This document shows, in pieces, positions 51,275-58,990 of a stretch of DNA of 64,000 bases (its first letter is position 1; the number at the start of each line of letters is the position of its first letter). Source of the stretch: Mediterraneibacter butyricigenes (GTDB lineage Bacteria; Bacillota; Clostridia; Lachnospirales; Lachnospiraceae). The notes under the pieces were generated by a model, which did no database searches, had not been told where the DNA came from, and was given only the letters and a program-made list of their open reading frames with translations. The stretch is from NCBI RefSeq assembly GCF_003574295.1, contig NZ_BHGK01000001.1, positions 1,364,001 to 1,428,000 on the forward strand, given 5' to 3'. Both the position numbers and the translations under genes were made by a program.

Positions 51275-51304
51275 TTTGAGAGCCGCCAAAAAGCAGCTCT
51301 CAAG
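51275..51304 (-). terminator. Terminator after the PrsW gene
   Basis: GAGAGC and GCTCTC (51278-51283 with 51296-51301) form the stem, followed by seven T residues on the minus strand. It divides the cassette into a regulatory operon and a surface-protein operon. Confidence 0.85.
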
Positions 51305-51318
51305 TAGAGGATGTTCAG

Positions 51319-51948
51319 TTATTTTCTCTGCGATAATCGGAAAGCAGACAATCTTACCGCCGCCACCAGCAGCACCGGCATGGCGTAGGCGATGTACTGC
51401 GCCGCGCCGCCGTGGGCGATGAGCAAATTGTAGATGGCGTGGAGGGTGATGGCCGCGCCCAGCAGCCCGCAGGTGCCCGCGATCTTCAGCCATGTCCGCC
51501 GCCATGTGTATGCAAGCCCGCCGCCCACGATCAGGCCGCAGAGGACGTGCATGGCTCCCGTGCCGAAGCCCCGGAAGAAGATGAAGGAGAAGCGGTCCGC
51601 GCCGTTCTGGATGAGATAGCACACGTTTTCAAAGGTGGCGAAGCTCAGGGCGAGCGTGATGGCGGCGGGCTTAATTCTCTCGCTCTCCGGCTCAAACACC
51701 AGAAGATAGAACACCAGCGGCAGCAGCTTCATCATTTCCTCCACCACCGGCGCAATCTCCGCCGTGGCGGCAAGGGCGTCCGCCTGACACACCGCCGCGA
51801 GGAAGGTGTTGATATAGGCCGAAAGCAGGCACACCCCCATCCCGGCAATGCAGAACAGGAAGAAGCGGAGCTGCCGCCTGCCCATGCACAAAGCGGCCAC
51901 CAGCAGGGGAGATACCATGCAGAGGAAGATGTTTTCGATGTAGGTCAT
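51319..51948 (-). CDS. prsW: PrsW-type intramembrane metalloprotease
   Basis: A 209-residue multi-pass membrane protein. PrsW signature segments are VVEEMMKLLPLVFYLLVF (EExxK, near 65), LSFATFENVCYLI (FxxxEN, near 100), GAMHVLCGLIVGGGLAY (near 130) and TLHAIYNLLIAHGG (near 168). PrsW proteases start regulated proteolysis of membrane anti-sigma factors, as with RsiW in Bacillus. The start at 51948 overlaps the preceding gene by four bases. Location behind an ECF sigma gene supports this role. Confidence 0.88.
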   Translation of the reverse strand: MTYIENIFLCMVSPLLVAALCMGRRQLRFFLFCIAGMGVCLLSAYINTFLAAVCQADALAATAEIAPVVEEMMKLLPLVFYLLVFEPESERIKPAAITLALSFATFENVCYLIQNGADRFSFIFFRGFGTGAMHVLCGLIVGGGLAYTWRRTWLKIAGTCGLLGAAITLHAIYNLLIAHGGAAQYIAYAMPVLLVAAVRLSAFRLSQRK

Positions 51949-52571
51949 GCGTCCACCGCCTTTCTCGTGGCGGGCAGCAGGCCGAGAATGGCGAGCGTCA
52001 GCAGCATATCGCACCAGAAGGTGGGGCTTGCCAGAGAGGTATCCGGCCAAAAGCAGCCCACCGTCCAAAGCAGATACTCCGCAAACGCAAAGCACAGCAC
52101 GCCGATGTGGTAGTACCGCATATTCCGCGCCGTGCCTGTCTGCCCATTGGCGTAGACCAGTCCACGGATGGCGCAGAAGGAGAGCCAAATCATCATGCCG
52201 CACCAGATCAGGTTGGAGAGAATATCCCCGAAGGTGCAGTAGAACGCCAGCAGCGGTGCGCCGATCAGCGGCGCAAGCCATGCAGAGCGGCTACGGAAGC
52301 TGCGCTCGTCCTGAGTGGCGAGAGTTTCTTGCAAAATGTGCAGGAAGATGAGGCTCGCCACCCAGCCGAACTCCGATACATAAAAAATGTGCGGCGTGGT
52401 ATTGAACAGCAGCAGATACAGCGTCCAGTAGAATGCGCCGAGGGCAAAGCAACCGTAGAAACACAGCAGAAGAAAATCCGCCTGCCTGCGGCTTTTCCAG
52501 TAGAAGATACCCGAAAGCAGCGCACCGACGAATGTGACCAGCAGTTGCAGCAGGTTTTCAATCAGCTCCAT
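51945..52571 (-). CDS. Multi-pass membrane protein of the sigma/PrsW cassette
   Basis: A 208-residue protein with about seven hydrophobic helices (LIENLLQLLVTFVGALLSGI; FLLLCFYGCFALGAFYWTLY; AWLAPLIGAPLLAFYCTFGD; LIWCGMMIWLSFCAIRGLVY and others). The layout resembles 7TM sensory domains but no family is recognised. Start at 52571 is preferred to 52592 because GAGG lies eight bases before it. It overlaps both neighbours, so it belongs to the sigma-PrsW operon. A signal receptor is possible (inference). Confidence 0.65.
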   Translation of the reverse strand: MELIENLLQLLVTFVGALLSGIFYWKSRRQADFLLLCFYGCFALGAFYWTLYLLLFNTTPHIFYVSEFGWVASLIFLHILQETLATQDERSFRSRSAWLAPLIGAPLLAFYCTFGDILSNLIWCGMMIWLSFCAIRGLVYANGQTGTARNMRYYHIGVLCFAFAEYLLWTVGCFWPDTSLASPTFWCDMLLTLAILGLLPATRKAVDA

Positions 52572-52920
52572 GCACATCCTCGCTTTCCTCATCCTGTCTG
52601 TCCTCTCGGTTCATCTGCCGCAGCAGGAAGCACAGAACGGTCACGCACACGCCGAGTAAAAACGCCAGAAGCCCGATGACGATGTATCCCAAAGCCGCAC
52701 CGTCGTGAAAGATGCTTGCCGCCGTTTCAAAGCCCACATAATCCCCAGTCCGGATGCTTGCAGCAATGCCGGGCATGGCGAGGGACGCACCGATGAGCAG
52801 CACAAGGCACGCCGCCACGGCAGAAACCATGGTAATTGTATTACGACGCAGCCGTTTCTCCCGCTCAATTTTGGCGATGCGCCGCTTTGTCTCCGCAACA
52901 CGCTCTTCATAGCTCCGCAT
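52558..52920 (-). CDS. Two-helix membrane protein (candidate anti-sigma factor)
   Basis: A 120-residue protein. Residues 1-27 are strongly basic and cytoplasmic (RVAETKRRIAKIEREKRLRR), helix 1 is about 29-52 (ITMVSAVAACLVLLIGASLA), helix 2 about 77-100 (GYIVIGLLAFLLGVCVTVLC), and the tail is acidic. Its start overlaps the sigma gene stop by 14 bases, the position typical of anti-sigma factors. A paralog precedes the surface-protein gene. Confidence 0.68.
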   Translation of the reverse strand: MRSYEERVAETKRRIAKIEREKRLRRNTITMVSAVAACLVLLIGASLAMPGIAASIRTGDYVGFETAASIFHDGAALGYIVIGLLAFLLGVCVTVLCFLLRQMNREDRQDEESEDVHGAD

Positions 52921-53455
52921 TAGTGATTCCCTCCAGTTCTAATAGCCTTCGCAGGCTCTTTTTTCCGCGATACACCATGTTGGTGATCTGCTTTACCGTT
53001 TTTCCCGTGACCTCCGCTGCCTGTGCGTAACTCATATCCTCAAAATAGGTGAGATACAGCACCTCCCGATAGTCCGGGTTCATTTCGTCCATGCAGAAGT
53101 GCAGAACGCGGTTTCGCTCCTCCGTCCGAATGACCTCCTCCGCCAGCAGCCGTCCGTCCGGCTCGCCGGTCAGCGTATCGAGGCTGAACAGGGGCTTCCG
53201 TTTGCTCTTATGGCGCAGCGCCATGTGCCGCGCCGCCTTATAGAGATACGCCTTGAAGCCGCCGTCCCGTATCTTCGGCTTTTTGGTGAACAGATAGGCG
53301 AAAACGTCCAGCATCAGCTCCTCCGCCTCGTGAACGTCATGCAGATAGCCGTCGATATACAGGGTCAGGGGGTCGCCGTATTTTTTCATCAGGGCATTGA
53401 GCCCTTCGTCGTCGCCGTTCAGATATTGGCGGTACAAGCTCTCGTCGCAGGCCAT
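52907..53455 (-). CDS. ECF sigma factor of the surface-protein cassette
   Basis: A 182-residue sigma factor. The start at 53455 follows AAGGAGG. Region 2 spans about 10-75 (LYRQYLNGDDEGLNALMKKY; HEAEELMLDVFAYLFTKKPK; FKAYLYKAARHMALRHKSKR). Region 4 spans about 115-172 (MDEMNPDYREVLYLTYFEDM, then SYAQAAEVTGKTVKQITNMV, YRGKKSLRRLLE). It is followed by, and overlaps, a two-helix membrane protein and sits upstream of PrsW. It likely directs RNA polymerase to the surface-protein operon. Confidence 0.88.
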   Translation of the reverse strand: MACDESLYRQYLNGDDEGLNALMKKYGDPLTLYIDGYLHDVHEAEELMLDVFAYLFTKKPKIRDGGFKAYLYKAARHMALRHKSKRKPLFSLDTLTGEPDGRLLAEEVIRTEERNRVLHFCMDEMNPDYREVLYLTYFEDMSYAQAAEVTGKTVKQITNMVYRGKKSLRRLLELEGITNAEL

Positions 53456-53503
53456 AGCGTTCACCTCCTTTTTGCGGATGCTTCCCATGCAGAGGGGTAT
53501 CCG

Positions 53504-53713
53504 TCAGGTGCTTGTCCTGCCGGAATCGCGGTGCTGTCCTTGAAAGCGCGGGTCGGACGGTTTCTCCGCATTTTCCGGGATCGCCCATGAACGTCCGAAC
53601 CGGGACGCGCCGGGAATCCGCCCTTCGGCGCAGTATTGGTTGACCCGCCGCTCTGACACGCCCCAACGGTAAGACGCCTCCCGAATGGAGATATAGCCCT
53701 TGATCCCGTTCAT
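53504..53713 (-). CDS. Small MerR/excisionase-type helix-turn-helix protein
   Basis: A 69-residue protein: GYISIREASYRWGVSERRVN, then QYCAEGRIPGASRFGRSWAI, a winged helix-turn-helix of the excisionase/MerR type. The start at 53713 follows GGAGGTGCGG. First gene of the sigma-PrsW operon. It may act as a local regulator or, given its excisionase-like fold, be a relic of the element that delivered the cassette. Confidence 0.72.
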   Translation of the reverse strand: MNGIKGYISIREASYRWGVSERRVNQYCAEGRIPGASRFGRSWAIPENAEKPSDPRFQGQHRDSGRTST

Positions 53714-53750
53714 ACCGCACCTCCGCATGGATAATACTCAATACGATACA

Positions 53751-53779
53751 TTATATACGAATATCCGAATAAAAGCAAG
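53751..53779 (-). promoter_or_regulatory. Promoter of the sigma-PrsW operon
   Basis: Minus-strand TTGCTT (53774-53779) and TATAAT (53751-53756) with a 17-base spacer: a housekeeping-type promoter, so the sigma factor should be made constitutively at some level. Confidence 0.72.
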
Positions 53780-53824
53780 CCCACACGGACGTTGGGACGC
53801 AGAATCTCTCCCACGTCCTCATAT

Positions 53825-54373
53825 CTATCTGGCTTTATCTTCTCTTACCTTTGATACTTCCTTATGTGACGCTTCCTGCTTCACCTCATCCGCACCTCTA
53901 GCCTCAAATGCATCTGCATTATACTGATACTCCTGTGGTTCAGCGACCATCGGCGAATTTACAATCTCTGCTTCTACTCGCTCAGCTTCTGCCCTCTCCG
54001 GCTCTGTCTGTTTCAGATTCATCGTATTCTCTATATGCTTTTCCTTATCAAGCTGCACATTCATCGCCAGATTATCCAGCTTATCAATCGAAGCGTCCAG
54101 ATGAAGCTTCATTGATACAAGCATCTTTTTCACTGCTTTCATAGGTGCAAGCACCGCCTTTGTAATGGGATGTTTCTGCTCTTTCTGAGAATAATCCACC
54201 TCCGGCTTGTCAGCAAAAGTACGGAATGCATTGGCTGCTGTCTGCCCGGCTTCACGAAAACCTTTTGCAAGAAGTGCTGTCTTTGCTATATCCTTATCTG
54301 TAGTCTTGATTGCTCCTATTACATTTTCCCGGATATCAAGAATTCTTTTCTTAATTCCTAAGAACTCCGACAC
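53825..54373 (-). CDS. Uncharacterised helical protein of the conjugative element
   Basis: A 182-residue soluble, mostly helical protein: FLGIKKRILDIRENVIGAIK at the start, a middle helix APMKAVKKMLVSMKLHLDAS, and a Glu/Ala/Val-rich C-terminal tail (PERAEAERVEAEIVNS) that is probably disordered. No domain recognised. Base composition returns to that of the conjugative element here, so the G+C-rich cassette ends between 53780 and 53825. Confidence 0.6.
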   Translation of the reverse strand: MSEFLGIKKRILDIRENVIGAIKTTDKDIAKTALLAKGFREAGQTAANAFRTFADKPEVDYSQKEQKHPITKAVLAPMKAVKKMLVSMKLHLDASIDKLDNLAMNVQLDKEKHIENTMNLKQTEPERAEAERVEAEIVNSPMVAEPQEYQYNADAFEARGADEVKQEASHKEVSKVREDKAR

Positions 54374-54381
54374 CCTATGCC

Positions 54382-54588
54382 TTAACCCTCCCTGTGATTG
54401 TTTTTTACAACGTCCATAAAAAGCTGTTCCAAATTTTCGTTTGCATTAAGTTTCCCCTCATAGCCTAAGACGCCGCCCGCAATAATACCGATGTGGTCAG
54501 CGGTCTGTTGTACCTCGGAGAGAATATGACTTGATAAAATAACGGTAATAAAAGTAATAATATAAATAATCGGTAATAATATTTTCAT
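54382..54588 (-). pseudogene. ABC transporter ATPase C-terminal remnant fused to an unrelated N-terminus
   Basis: 68 codons. Residues 1-15 (KILLPIIYIITFIT) are a hydrophobic start with a good Shine-Dalgarno (GGAGTG). From about residue 17 the sequence ILSSHILSEVQQTADHIGII, then GKLNANENLEQLFMDVVKNN, is the H-loop and C-terminal end of BcrA/LanF-type ABC ATPases, which are normally near 300 residues. A deletion has joined another gene's start to this end. Confidence 0.72.
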
Positions 54589-54672
54589 ATAATCACACTC
54601 CTTTTTCTTTATTCCATTTTCCAAGTACTACAACTTTCGAGTTGTTAAAGTTCACAAGTCGAAAATTCTGCA

Positions 54673-55068
54673 TTACTCATCATCCTTAATCATATATAAC
54701 AAATTATTATATTCTGACTGCACAAGTAATTGCTTAAAACCAGAAAGCACTTCTTCTTTTGTATAATTGTTGTTAATCAAAAACTCACTATCTTTCTCAC
54801 TAAGGTATTGATAGAAAAGAGCTGCCGCCATCACATCATCATTATTTGTATAATCAATGTTATCTAAAAGTATATTCTCCGCTTCGTTAATTTGCCCTGA
54901 ATCAATCATATCAAGAAAACTTTTCAAATTTTTCCCTGACACTTCATATTTGTTTTCTTTTTCAAACTCAACAGAAACATACTTTTTCCCACATATTAAA
55001 GAAAATAATATTTTCACCATTTCTTTTATCATTCGCATAATGTAATCTTTCTCATCTGAAAAATACAT
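54673..55068 (-). CDS. DUF6483-like protein
   Basis: A 131-residue soluble protein. The N-terminal DYIMRMIKEMVKILFSLICG helix and a C-terminal run of short helices (FLDMIDSGQINEAENILLDN; NDDVMAAALFYQYLSEKDSE) resemble the DUF6483 family, a TPR-like helical fold. Function unknown. A palindromic repeat lies immediately upstream. Confidence 0.65.
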   Translation of the reverse strand: MYFSDEKDYIMRMIKEMVKILFSLICGKKYVSVEFEKENKYEVSGKNLKSFLDMIDSGQINEAENILLDNIDYTNNDDVMAAALFYQYLSEKDSEFLINNNYTKEEVLSGFKQLLVQSEYNNLLYMIKDDE

Positions 55069-55081
55069 TTTCCACCTCCAT

Positions 55082-55157
55082 AAATTCCAGTTGAACTAAA
55101 TCGCTGCGCGATGGCCTGCGAAGGCTGTGGCGCAGCGATTTAGTTCAATTGGAATTT
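55082..55157. repeat. Intact 76-base palindromic repeat
   Basis: AAATTCCA-g-TTGAACTAAATCGCTGCGC pairs almost perfectly with GCGCAGCGATTTAGTTCAA-t-TGGAATTT, with an inner GGCCTgcgaAGGC top. A decayed copy is at 44612-44668. The right arm contains the last codons of the DUF6440-like gene, so it either overlaps that gene or inserted at its end. Confidence 0.85.
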
Positions 55158-55342
55158 GACTTTGTAACTATGACTTTTCCTTCAGAATCCAGAAGAGGTG
55201 TAATACCAGCCCCGTATCCAGATTTCCAACAAAGATAATTAACACCAGTCTCCTTATCTACAAGAATTTGGCGAACCCCATCATCCTTAAGCGAACTTCC
55301 ATCTCTAAATATAACTTCAAATCTTTCTTCTTTCTTTGCCAT
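55145..55342 (-). CDS. DUF6440-like small protein
   Basis: A 65-residue protein with the DUF6440 pattern: RQILVDKETGVNYLCWKSGY, then GAGITPLLDSEGKVIV. Beta-rich, soluble, of unknown function; often found in Firmicutes mobile elements. A GAGGAG precedes the start. The last residues (TKSNSN) are encoded by the arm of a palindromic repeat, so the C-terminus may be altered. Confidence 0.75.
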   Translation of the reverse strand: MAKKEERFEVIFRDGSSLKDDGVRQILVDKETGVNYLCWKSGYGAGITPLLDSEGKVIVTKSNSN

Positions 55343-55397
55343 GTTTATTTCTCCTCGTTAAGTGTTAATTTTCGATTTGAACGAGTCCAGCAAGGGG

Positions 55398-55814
55398 CTA
55401 ATGCCCCTTATGCTTTTCTCTTTTCTTTTGCTGTTTCATTTCAAACATTCGCAGTTCTTCCGCTTCTTTTTTCTCTCTGCTTCTGATCTTACATTCCTGT
55501 TTATTCTGTTCCTGTTGTAATTTCAATGCTTGCTGCGATTTTGTTCCAATACCAGTTTCCTGCATTTGCCTTCTCGCTTCACGCTGCATCCTTTTTGGAT
55601 TTCTCTTTATATCCTTTACAACAGCATCAACAGCCGGACTGAATTTCAAACTGGCATAATGTTTTTGGATATATTCCTGCACCTCATAATCTTTTGGTTC
55701 TGCACCAAAGGTTACTTTTGCTACAGACAACTTACCGTCCTCGATACGCTCAAATACGCCTATCCAGAATGGTTCTTCAAAATACACCGTCAGTTTTCCA
55801 TTTACTTTGTCCAT
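55398..55814 (-). CDS. YjdF-family protein
   Basis: A 138-residue protein. Residues 1-60 are beta-rich (KLTVYFEEPFWIGVFERIED; KLSVAKVTFGAEPKDYEVQE) and the C-terminal half is a basic helix (RNPKRMQREARRQMQETGIG onward to KREKHKGH). This matches the YjdF family, whose genes are often controlled by the yjdF riboswitch for azaaromatic compounds. The start at 55814 follows GGGAGGG. A structured leader lies upstream. Confidence 0.85.
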   Translation of the reverse strand: MDKVNGKLTVYFEEPFWIGVFERIEDGKLSVAKVTFGAEPKDYEVQEYIQKHYASLKFSPAVDAVVKDIKRNPKRMQREARRQMQETGIGTKSQQALKLQQEQNKQECKIRSREKKEAEELRMFEMKQQKKREKHKGH

Positions 55815-55834
55815 AAGAATCCCTCCCAAAATAA

Positions 55835-55960
55835 TTGTTGAACAAAGAATGGACAACCCGGAGGGGCAGGTTACTTACCCTATTTACATAGGACGGCTGG
55901 GCTACCTACCAGCTCTAAGTACATTGCTAAATGTACATTGCGTTTTTATCTTTGTATTTA
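55835..55960 (-). promoter_or_regulatory. Candidate yjdF-type riboswitch leader
   Basis: The minus-strand leader has hairpins GCTGG-taggtagc-CCAGC (about 55900-55918), CCTAT-gtaa-ATAGG (55880-55893), and AACC-tgcccctccg-GGTT (55856-55873), directly upstream of a yjdF gene. The yjdF RNA class is known from this exact position. I cannot check the consensus, so the class is inferred from context. Confidence 0.5.
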
Positions 55961-56031
55961 TAATCAAGCCATATGGCGCGATTAACTTAGAATGTCAAAC
56001 AATGATTTATCCAATTAAGACAACTGAAATT

Positions 56032-56412
56032 TTATTCTTTGTCGTTCAAAAGATTATTTACTCTTTCAACTGGAAATCTGTCTTCAATGTCAATTATTTC
56101 AAACAAATTTAGGGGTAATTCTTTCTCTCCAATCAGAGTAAGATATTCATTAACAGCTCTGCGGTCAATCATAATTTTCCCATGACCGGCCCAATGACGA
56201 TTTCTCTCTCTCTTTTTCAAGCCAGAAATCCAATATTCATCGCCGTTTTCAATATCTACATAGTTAGAATAACCACCATTATATTTTTGAAAAGCATGGT
56301 CATTAAAGTAAATGGTTTTCTTGGTTTTTGAAGTTTTCACATATCCAATCCATGCTGGACCATCATCAGAATATCCTGTTTTTAGTTCAATATACATTAA
56401 ATCTTTAATCAT
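56032..56412 (-). CDS. Conserved small protein of unknown function
   Basis: A 126-residue soluble protein: MYIELKTGYSDDGPAWIGYV, then KTIYFNDHAFQKYNGGYSNY and ENGDEYWISGLKKRERNRHW. It resembles a conserved Firmicutes family sometimes mislabelled in databases as a metabolic synthase; no catalytic motif is visible. AGGAGTG precedes the ATG. Probably accessory cargo. Confidence 0.62.
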   Translation of the reverse strand: MIKDLMYIELKTGYSDDGPAWIGYVKTSKTKKTIYFNDHAFQKYNGGYSNYVDIENGDEYWISGLKKRERNRHWAGHGKIMIDRRAVNEYLTLIGEKELPLNLFEIIDIEDRFPVERVNNLLNDKE

Positions 56413-56487
56413 TTATATCACTCCTAAATCACGATTTATCATCCCACTTTATTTCTTCTATTCGACTGTCCATTTCTTGTTTCTCTG

Positions 56488-56829
56488 TCATTTTTTCTGT
56501 TCATCAACGATATCGTAGCCCATATCAAGCATATCTAAAACTTTCGAATCACTGACAGTCCCATCTACTGGAACTGCCAGCCAGTGTTTCTGATTCATGT
56601 ACTTTGCCGGAGCAAGGTGATACATTTCGATATAATTGCTTATCATATCTGACTCTGCCTGAACTTCCATGATTGACATTACAGATTCGTCTGATTGATA
56701 AAAAATAGCATAGGGAATGTTGTTTCTCTGGTTTTTAAAGATTGTGATCTGCTTTCCATTTTGTGTGATTCTCTCCGGGTTGGCTGGATATTGCTTTTTG
56801 ATGTATTCGAATATTTCTTGTTGATTCAT
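56488..56829 (-). CDS. MmcQ/YjbR-family protein
   Basis: A 113-residue protein of the MmcQ/YjbR fold: IFEYIKKQYPANPERITQNG at the N-terminus, FKNQRNNIPYAIFYQ, and the C-terminal MNQKHWLAVPVDGTVSDSKV. The family is described as DNA-binding (CyaY-like fold), with no defined role. Start follows AGGAAT weakly. Accessory gene of the element. Confidence 0.82.
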   Translation of the reverse strand: MNQQEIFEYIKKQYPANPERITQNGKQITIFKNQRNNIPYAIFYQSDESVMSIMEVQAESDMISNYIEMYHLAPAKYMNQKHWLAVPVDGTVSDSKVLDMLDMGYDIVDEQKK

Positions 56830-56921
56830 GAGAGGATTCCTTCTTTTTCACTAGTTCTTCTTTTTATTTTGTCGCAATTTTCCCCAGATTACAAGTATAA
56901 TTTTTTATCTCTCCAATTCCA

Positions 56922-58613
56922 TCAATTTATCACCCCATATCCCATGATGGAGGCATAATCCATCGCATAGTTTCTCTGCCGTACCTGATCACGGGAGTTT
57001 CCTTCCACTGTGTAGACTCTTCCACCTTCGCATTTCTCTACAATTCCCACATGGTCCGAGTTTCCATCATGATCCCAGTCGAAAAAGATGAGCATTCCGG
57101 CTGTCGGGGTTGTTCCACCACTCTGCCACTTATTCTTTCCCTGAAACCAGGACACTCCGTCACTGCACAATGAGAACTTGGGAACATTCCCACTCTCAAT
57201 CAGACCGCTTTGGTCCGCACACCAGCTCACAAAACAGGCACACCATTCCACCCGGCTGTCAAATCCATACCAGCTCCAGAACTTCTGACCGCCACTGTTT
57301 CCAAGCTGCCCCATTGCAACCGATACGATCTGCTGATTTCCAAACAAACCAGAAAACAGGCTGCCACCGGAATAATACCGCATCACATGGGGAACATATT
57401 GGGGATCTCCGTAACGGCTCCATCCATGCGAAGCTGCCTGTTGCTGTGAAAACTGCAGGGCATTGGCTTCTGTATAACCGCCTCTTTGCAATGCCCATCC
57501 TATGTATCCATTTCCATAGTTATATCCCTGCCATGCAAGTTTCAGCTTGTCCAGATTCTGTGGGGTGCTGCATCCTGCCTGACTGATGCAGTCTGCGAAT
57601 GTCTTGACTCCCACTTCGATGGAATAATCCGGCTCTGTAATGGAGCCGGGACTGTGTGGAAATCTGGTATTGTATGGACTCTCCGAACACTGCATCGGGT
57701 CTGTCCCCCTTCCCCCGGATTCCTGCATCATGATAGCCTGAAGCGCAGATACATATTCCGGGATACCGTACTGGGAGGCATAGCGCTGGATGACGGAAGT
57801 ATACGCAAGCACTTCCTCACTTAAGGATTCGGAACTTTCCGAACCACTGCTAAACGCTGCCCCGGCAATGATTCCGGCAATCAGGATAAACACTACAAGA
57901 AATGCCATCCCTCCTGCGGCAAACCATTTTCCCATTTCTCCCAGGGCGGCTGTTGCTTTTTGTATGGCTGCTGTAATCCCCTGCATAGAAAGCTTTGCCC
58001 CTTTTCCGGTCGTCTGAAGGACTGCTTCTCCCCTTTCTGCTGATACTACTGCGGATTTTCTTGCCATCTGGACTGCTCTTGCTTTCTGCATCGCCTGTGC
58101 ACCTTTTTCTACCTGCCATTTCTGCATGGATGCCTGTGTTTTTATTTTCTCCTGAGACAGACCGGATACTTTTACCACTCTCGGTGCTGCTTTCACCTGC
58201 CGTTTACCATTCTCCTTGGCAAGTGCCGCCTGCTCCGGTTTCAGCTTGATTAATTTCTTTCCGCTTTCTGCCCCCTGCTCCATTGCTTCTTCGGCAGCTT
58301 TCACTTCTTTCTGTCTGCTTTTTCTTTCCTTTATCTTCCGATAAGTCACTCCGGCAAGTTTTTTTCCACCTTGATATGTTGTTTTCCCTACCGTTTTTCC
58401 TGCTACACTCGCCGTCCTGTACTGTACGGATTCTATTTTTTCAGCACCATACTGTGTCAGGGATTCTGATTGGCTGCCAGTTTTTCCCGGTAGTTCCCTT
58501 GGCTTTTCTTTTGCCTCCAGTACCGTCTGGCGAACCAGCTCTTTCGGAAGCCGGGCAGCCGGATTACGAATCTTCGGATTCTTATCCCTTACCCGTTCCT
58601 TGATATCTCTCAT
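56922..58613 (-). CDS. Conjugation cell-wall hydrolase (lysozyme-like plus CHAP)
   Basis: A 563-residue protein. Residues 1-220 are basic and Ala/Lys/Gln-rich (cytoplasmic or linker), 230-255 form a membrane anchor (FLVVFILIAGIIAGAAFSS), 270-410 form a lysozyme-like domain (GIPEYVSALQAIMMQESGGR, catalytic Glu near 292; LAWQGYNYGNGYIGWAL), and 430-563 form a CHAP amidase/endopeptidase domain (Cys in VEWCACFVSWCADQSG; His in SDHVGIVEKCEGG). Such bifunctional enzymes open peptidoglycan for the Tn916-type transfer channel. Confidence 0.9.
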   Translation of the reverse strand: MRDIKERVRDKNPKIRNPAARLPKELVRQTVLEAKEKPRELPGKTGSQSESLTQYGAEKIESVQYRTASVAGKTVGKTTYQGGKKLAGVTYRKIKERKSRQKEVKAAEEAMEQGAESGKKLIKLKPEQAALAKENGKRQVKAAPRVVKVSGLSQEKIKTQASMQKWQVEKGAQAMQKARAVQMARKSAVVSAERGEAVLQTTGKGAKLSMQGITAAIQKATAALGEMGKWFAAGGMAFLVVFILIAGIIAGAAFSSGSESSESLSEEVLAYTSVIQRYASQYGIPEYVSALQAIMMQESGGRGTDPMQCSESPYNTRFPHSPGSITEPDYSIEVGVKTFADCISQAGCSTPQNLDKLKLAWQGYNYGNGYIGWALQRGGYTEANALQFSQQQAASHGWSRYGDPQYVPHVMRYYSGGSLFSGLFGNQQIVSVAMGQLGNSGGQKFWSWYGFDSRVEWCACFVSWCADQSGLIESGNVPKFSLCSDGVSWFQGKNKWQSGGTTPTAGMLIFFDWDHDGNSDHVGIVEKCEGGRVYTVEGNSRDQVRQRNYAMDYASIMGYGVIN

Positions 58614-58642
58614 CCGGTCACCCTCTTTCCGTATCTTTTACC

Positions 58643-58990
58643 TCATCGGGCTGCATTCCGATATTTTTTCTTTTCCTGCTGTTTCTGTAACTGTTCTACT
58701 CTTCGGATGGCTTCATTTACCAGTGGATGCTCATTGTAGTATGGCACAAGCTCCAACAGTTCCCTGTCTTTCGCAGATAGTGGCAACGGATATTCCAGAT
58801 CCGAGTAAAAAGAGTCTGGATCATGGATGGAAAATTCAATTGCCGGACACATATTGCCAGATGTTTTACAATACTTCCTGTACTTTTTATATGCCTCTTC
58901 CAGTGAGTTACATTTTGTATATTCGCCCATCTCATGGAATTCGCCGCATTCTGCAGCGTAAAAGGTAATGGTGATCTCTTCTTTTTTCAT
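58643..58990 (-). CDS. Small conjugation-operon protein of unknown function
   Basis: A 115-residue soluble protein: KEEITITFYAAECGEFHEMG, then SLEEAYKKYRKYCKTSGNMC and a C-terminal charged helix (VNEAIRRVEQLQKQQEKKKY). The start codon overlaps the virB4 stop (TAATG), so translation is coupled. No family assigned. Confidence 0.7.
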   Translation of the reverse strand: MKKEEITITFYAAECGEFHEMGEYTKCNSLEEAYKKYRKYCKTSGNMCPAIEFSIHDPDSFYSDLEYPLPLSAKDRELLELVPYYNEHPLVNEAIRRVEQLQKQQEKKKYRNAAR

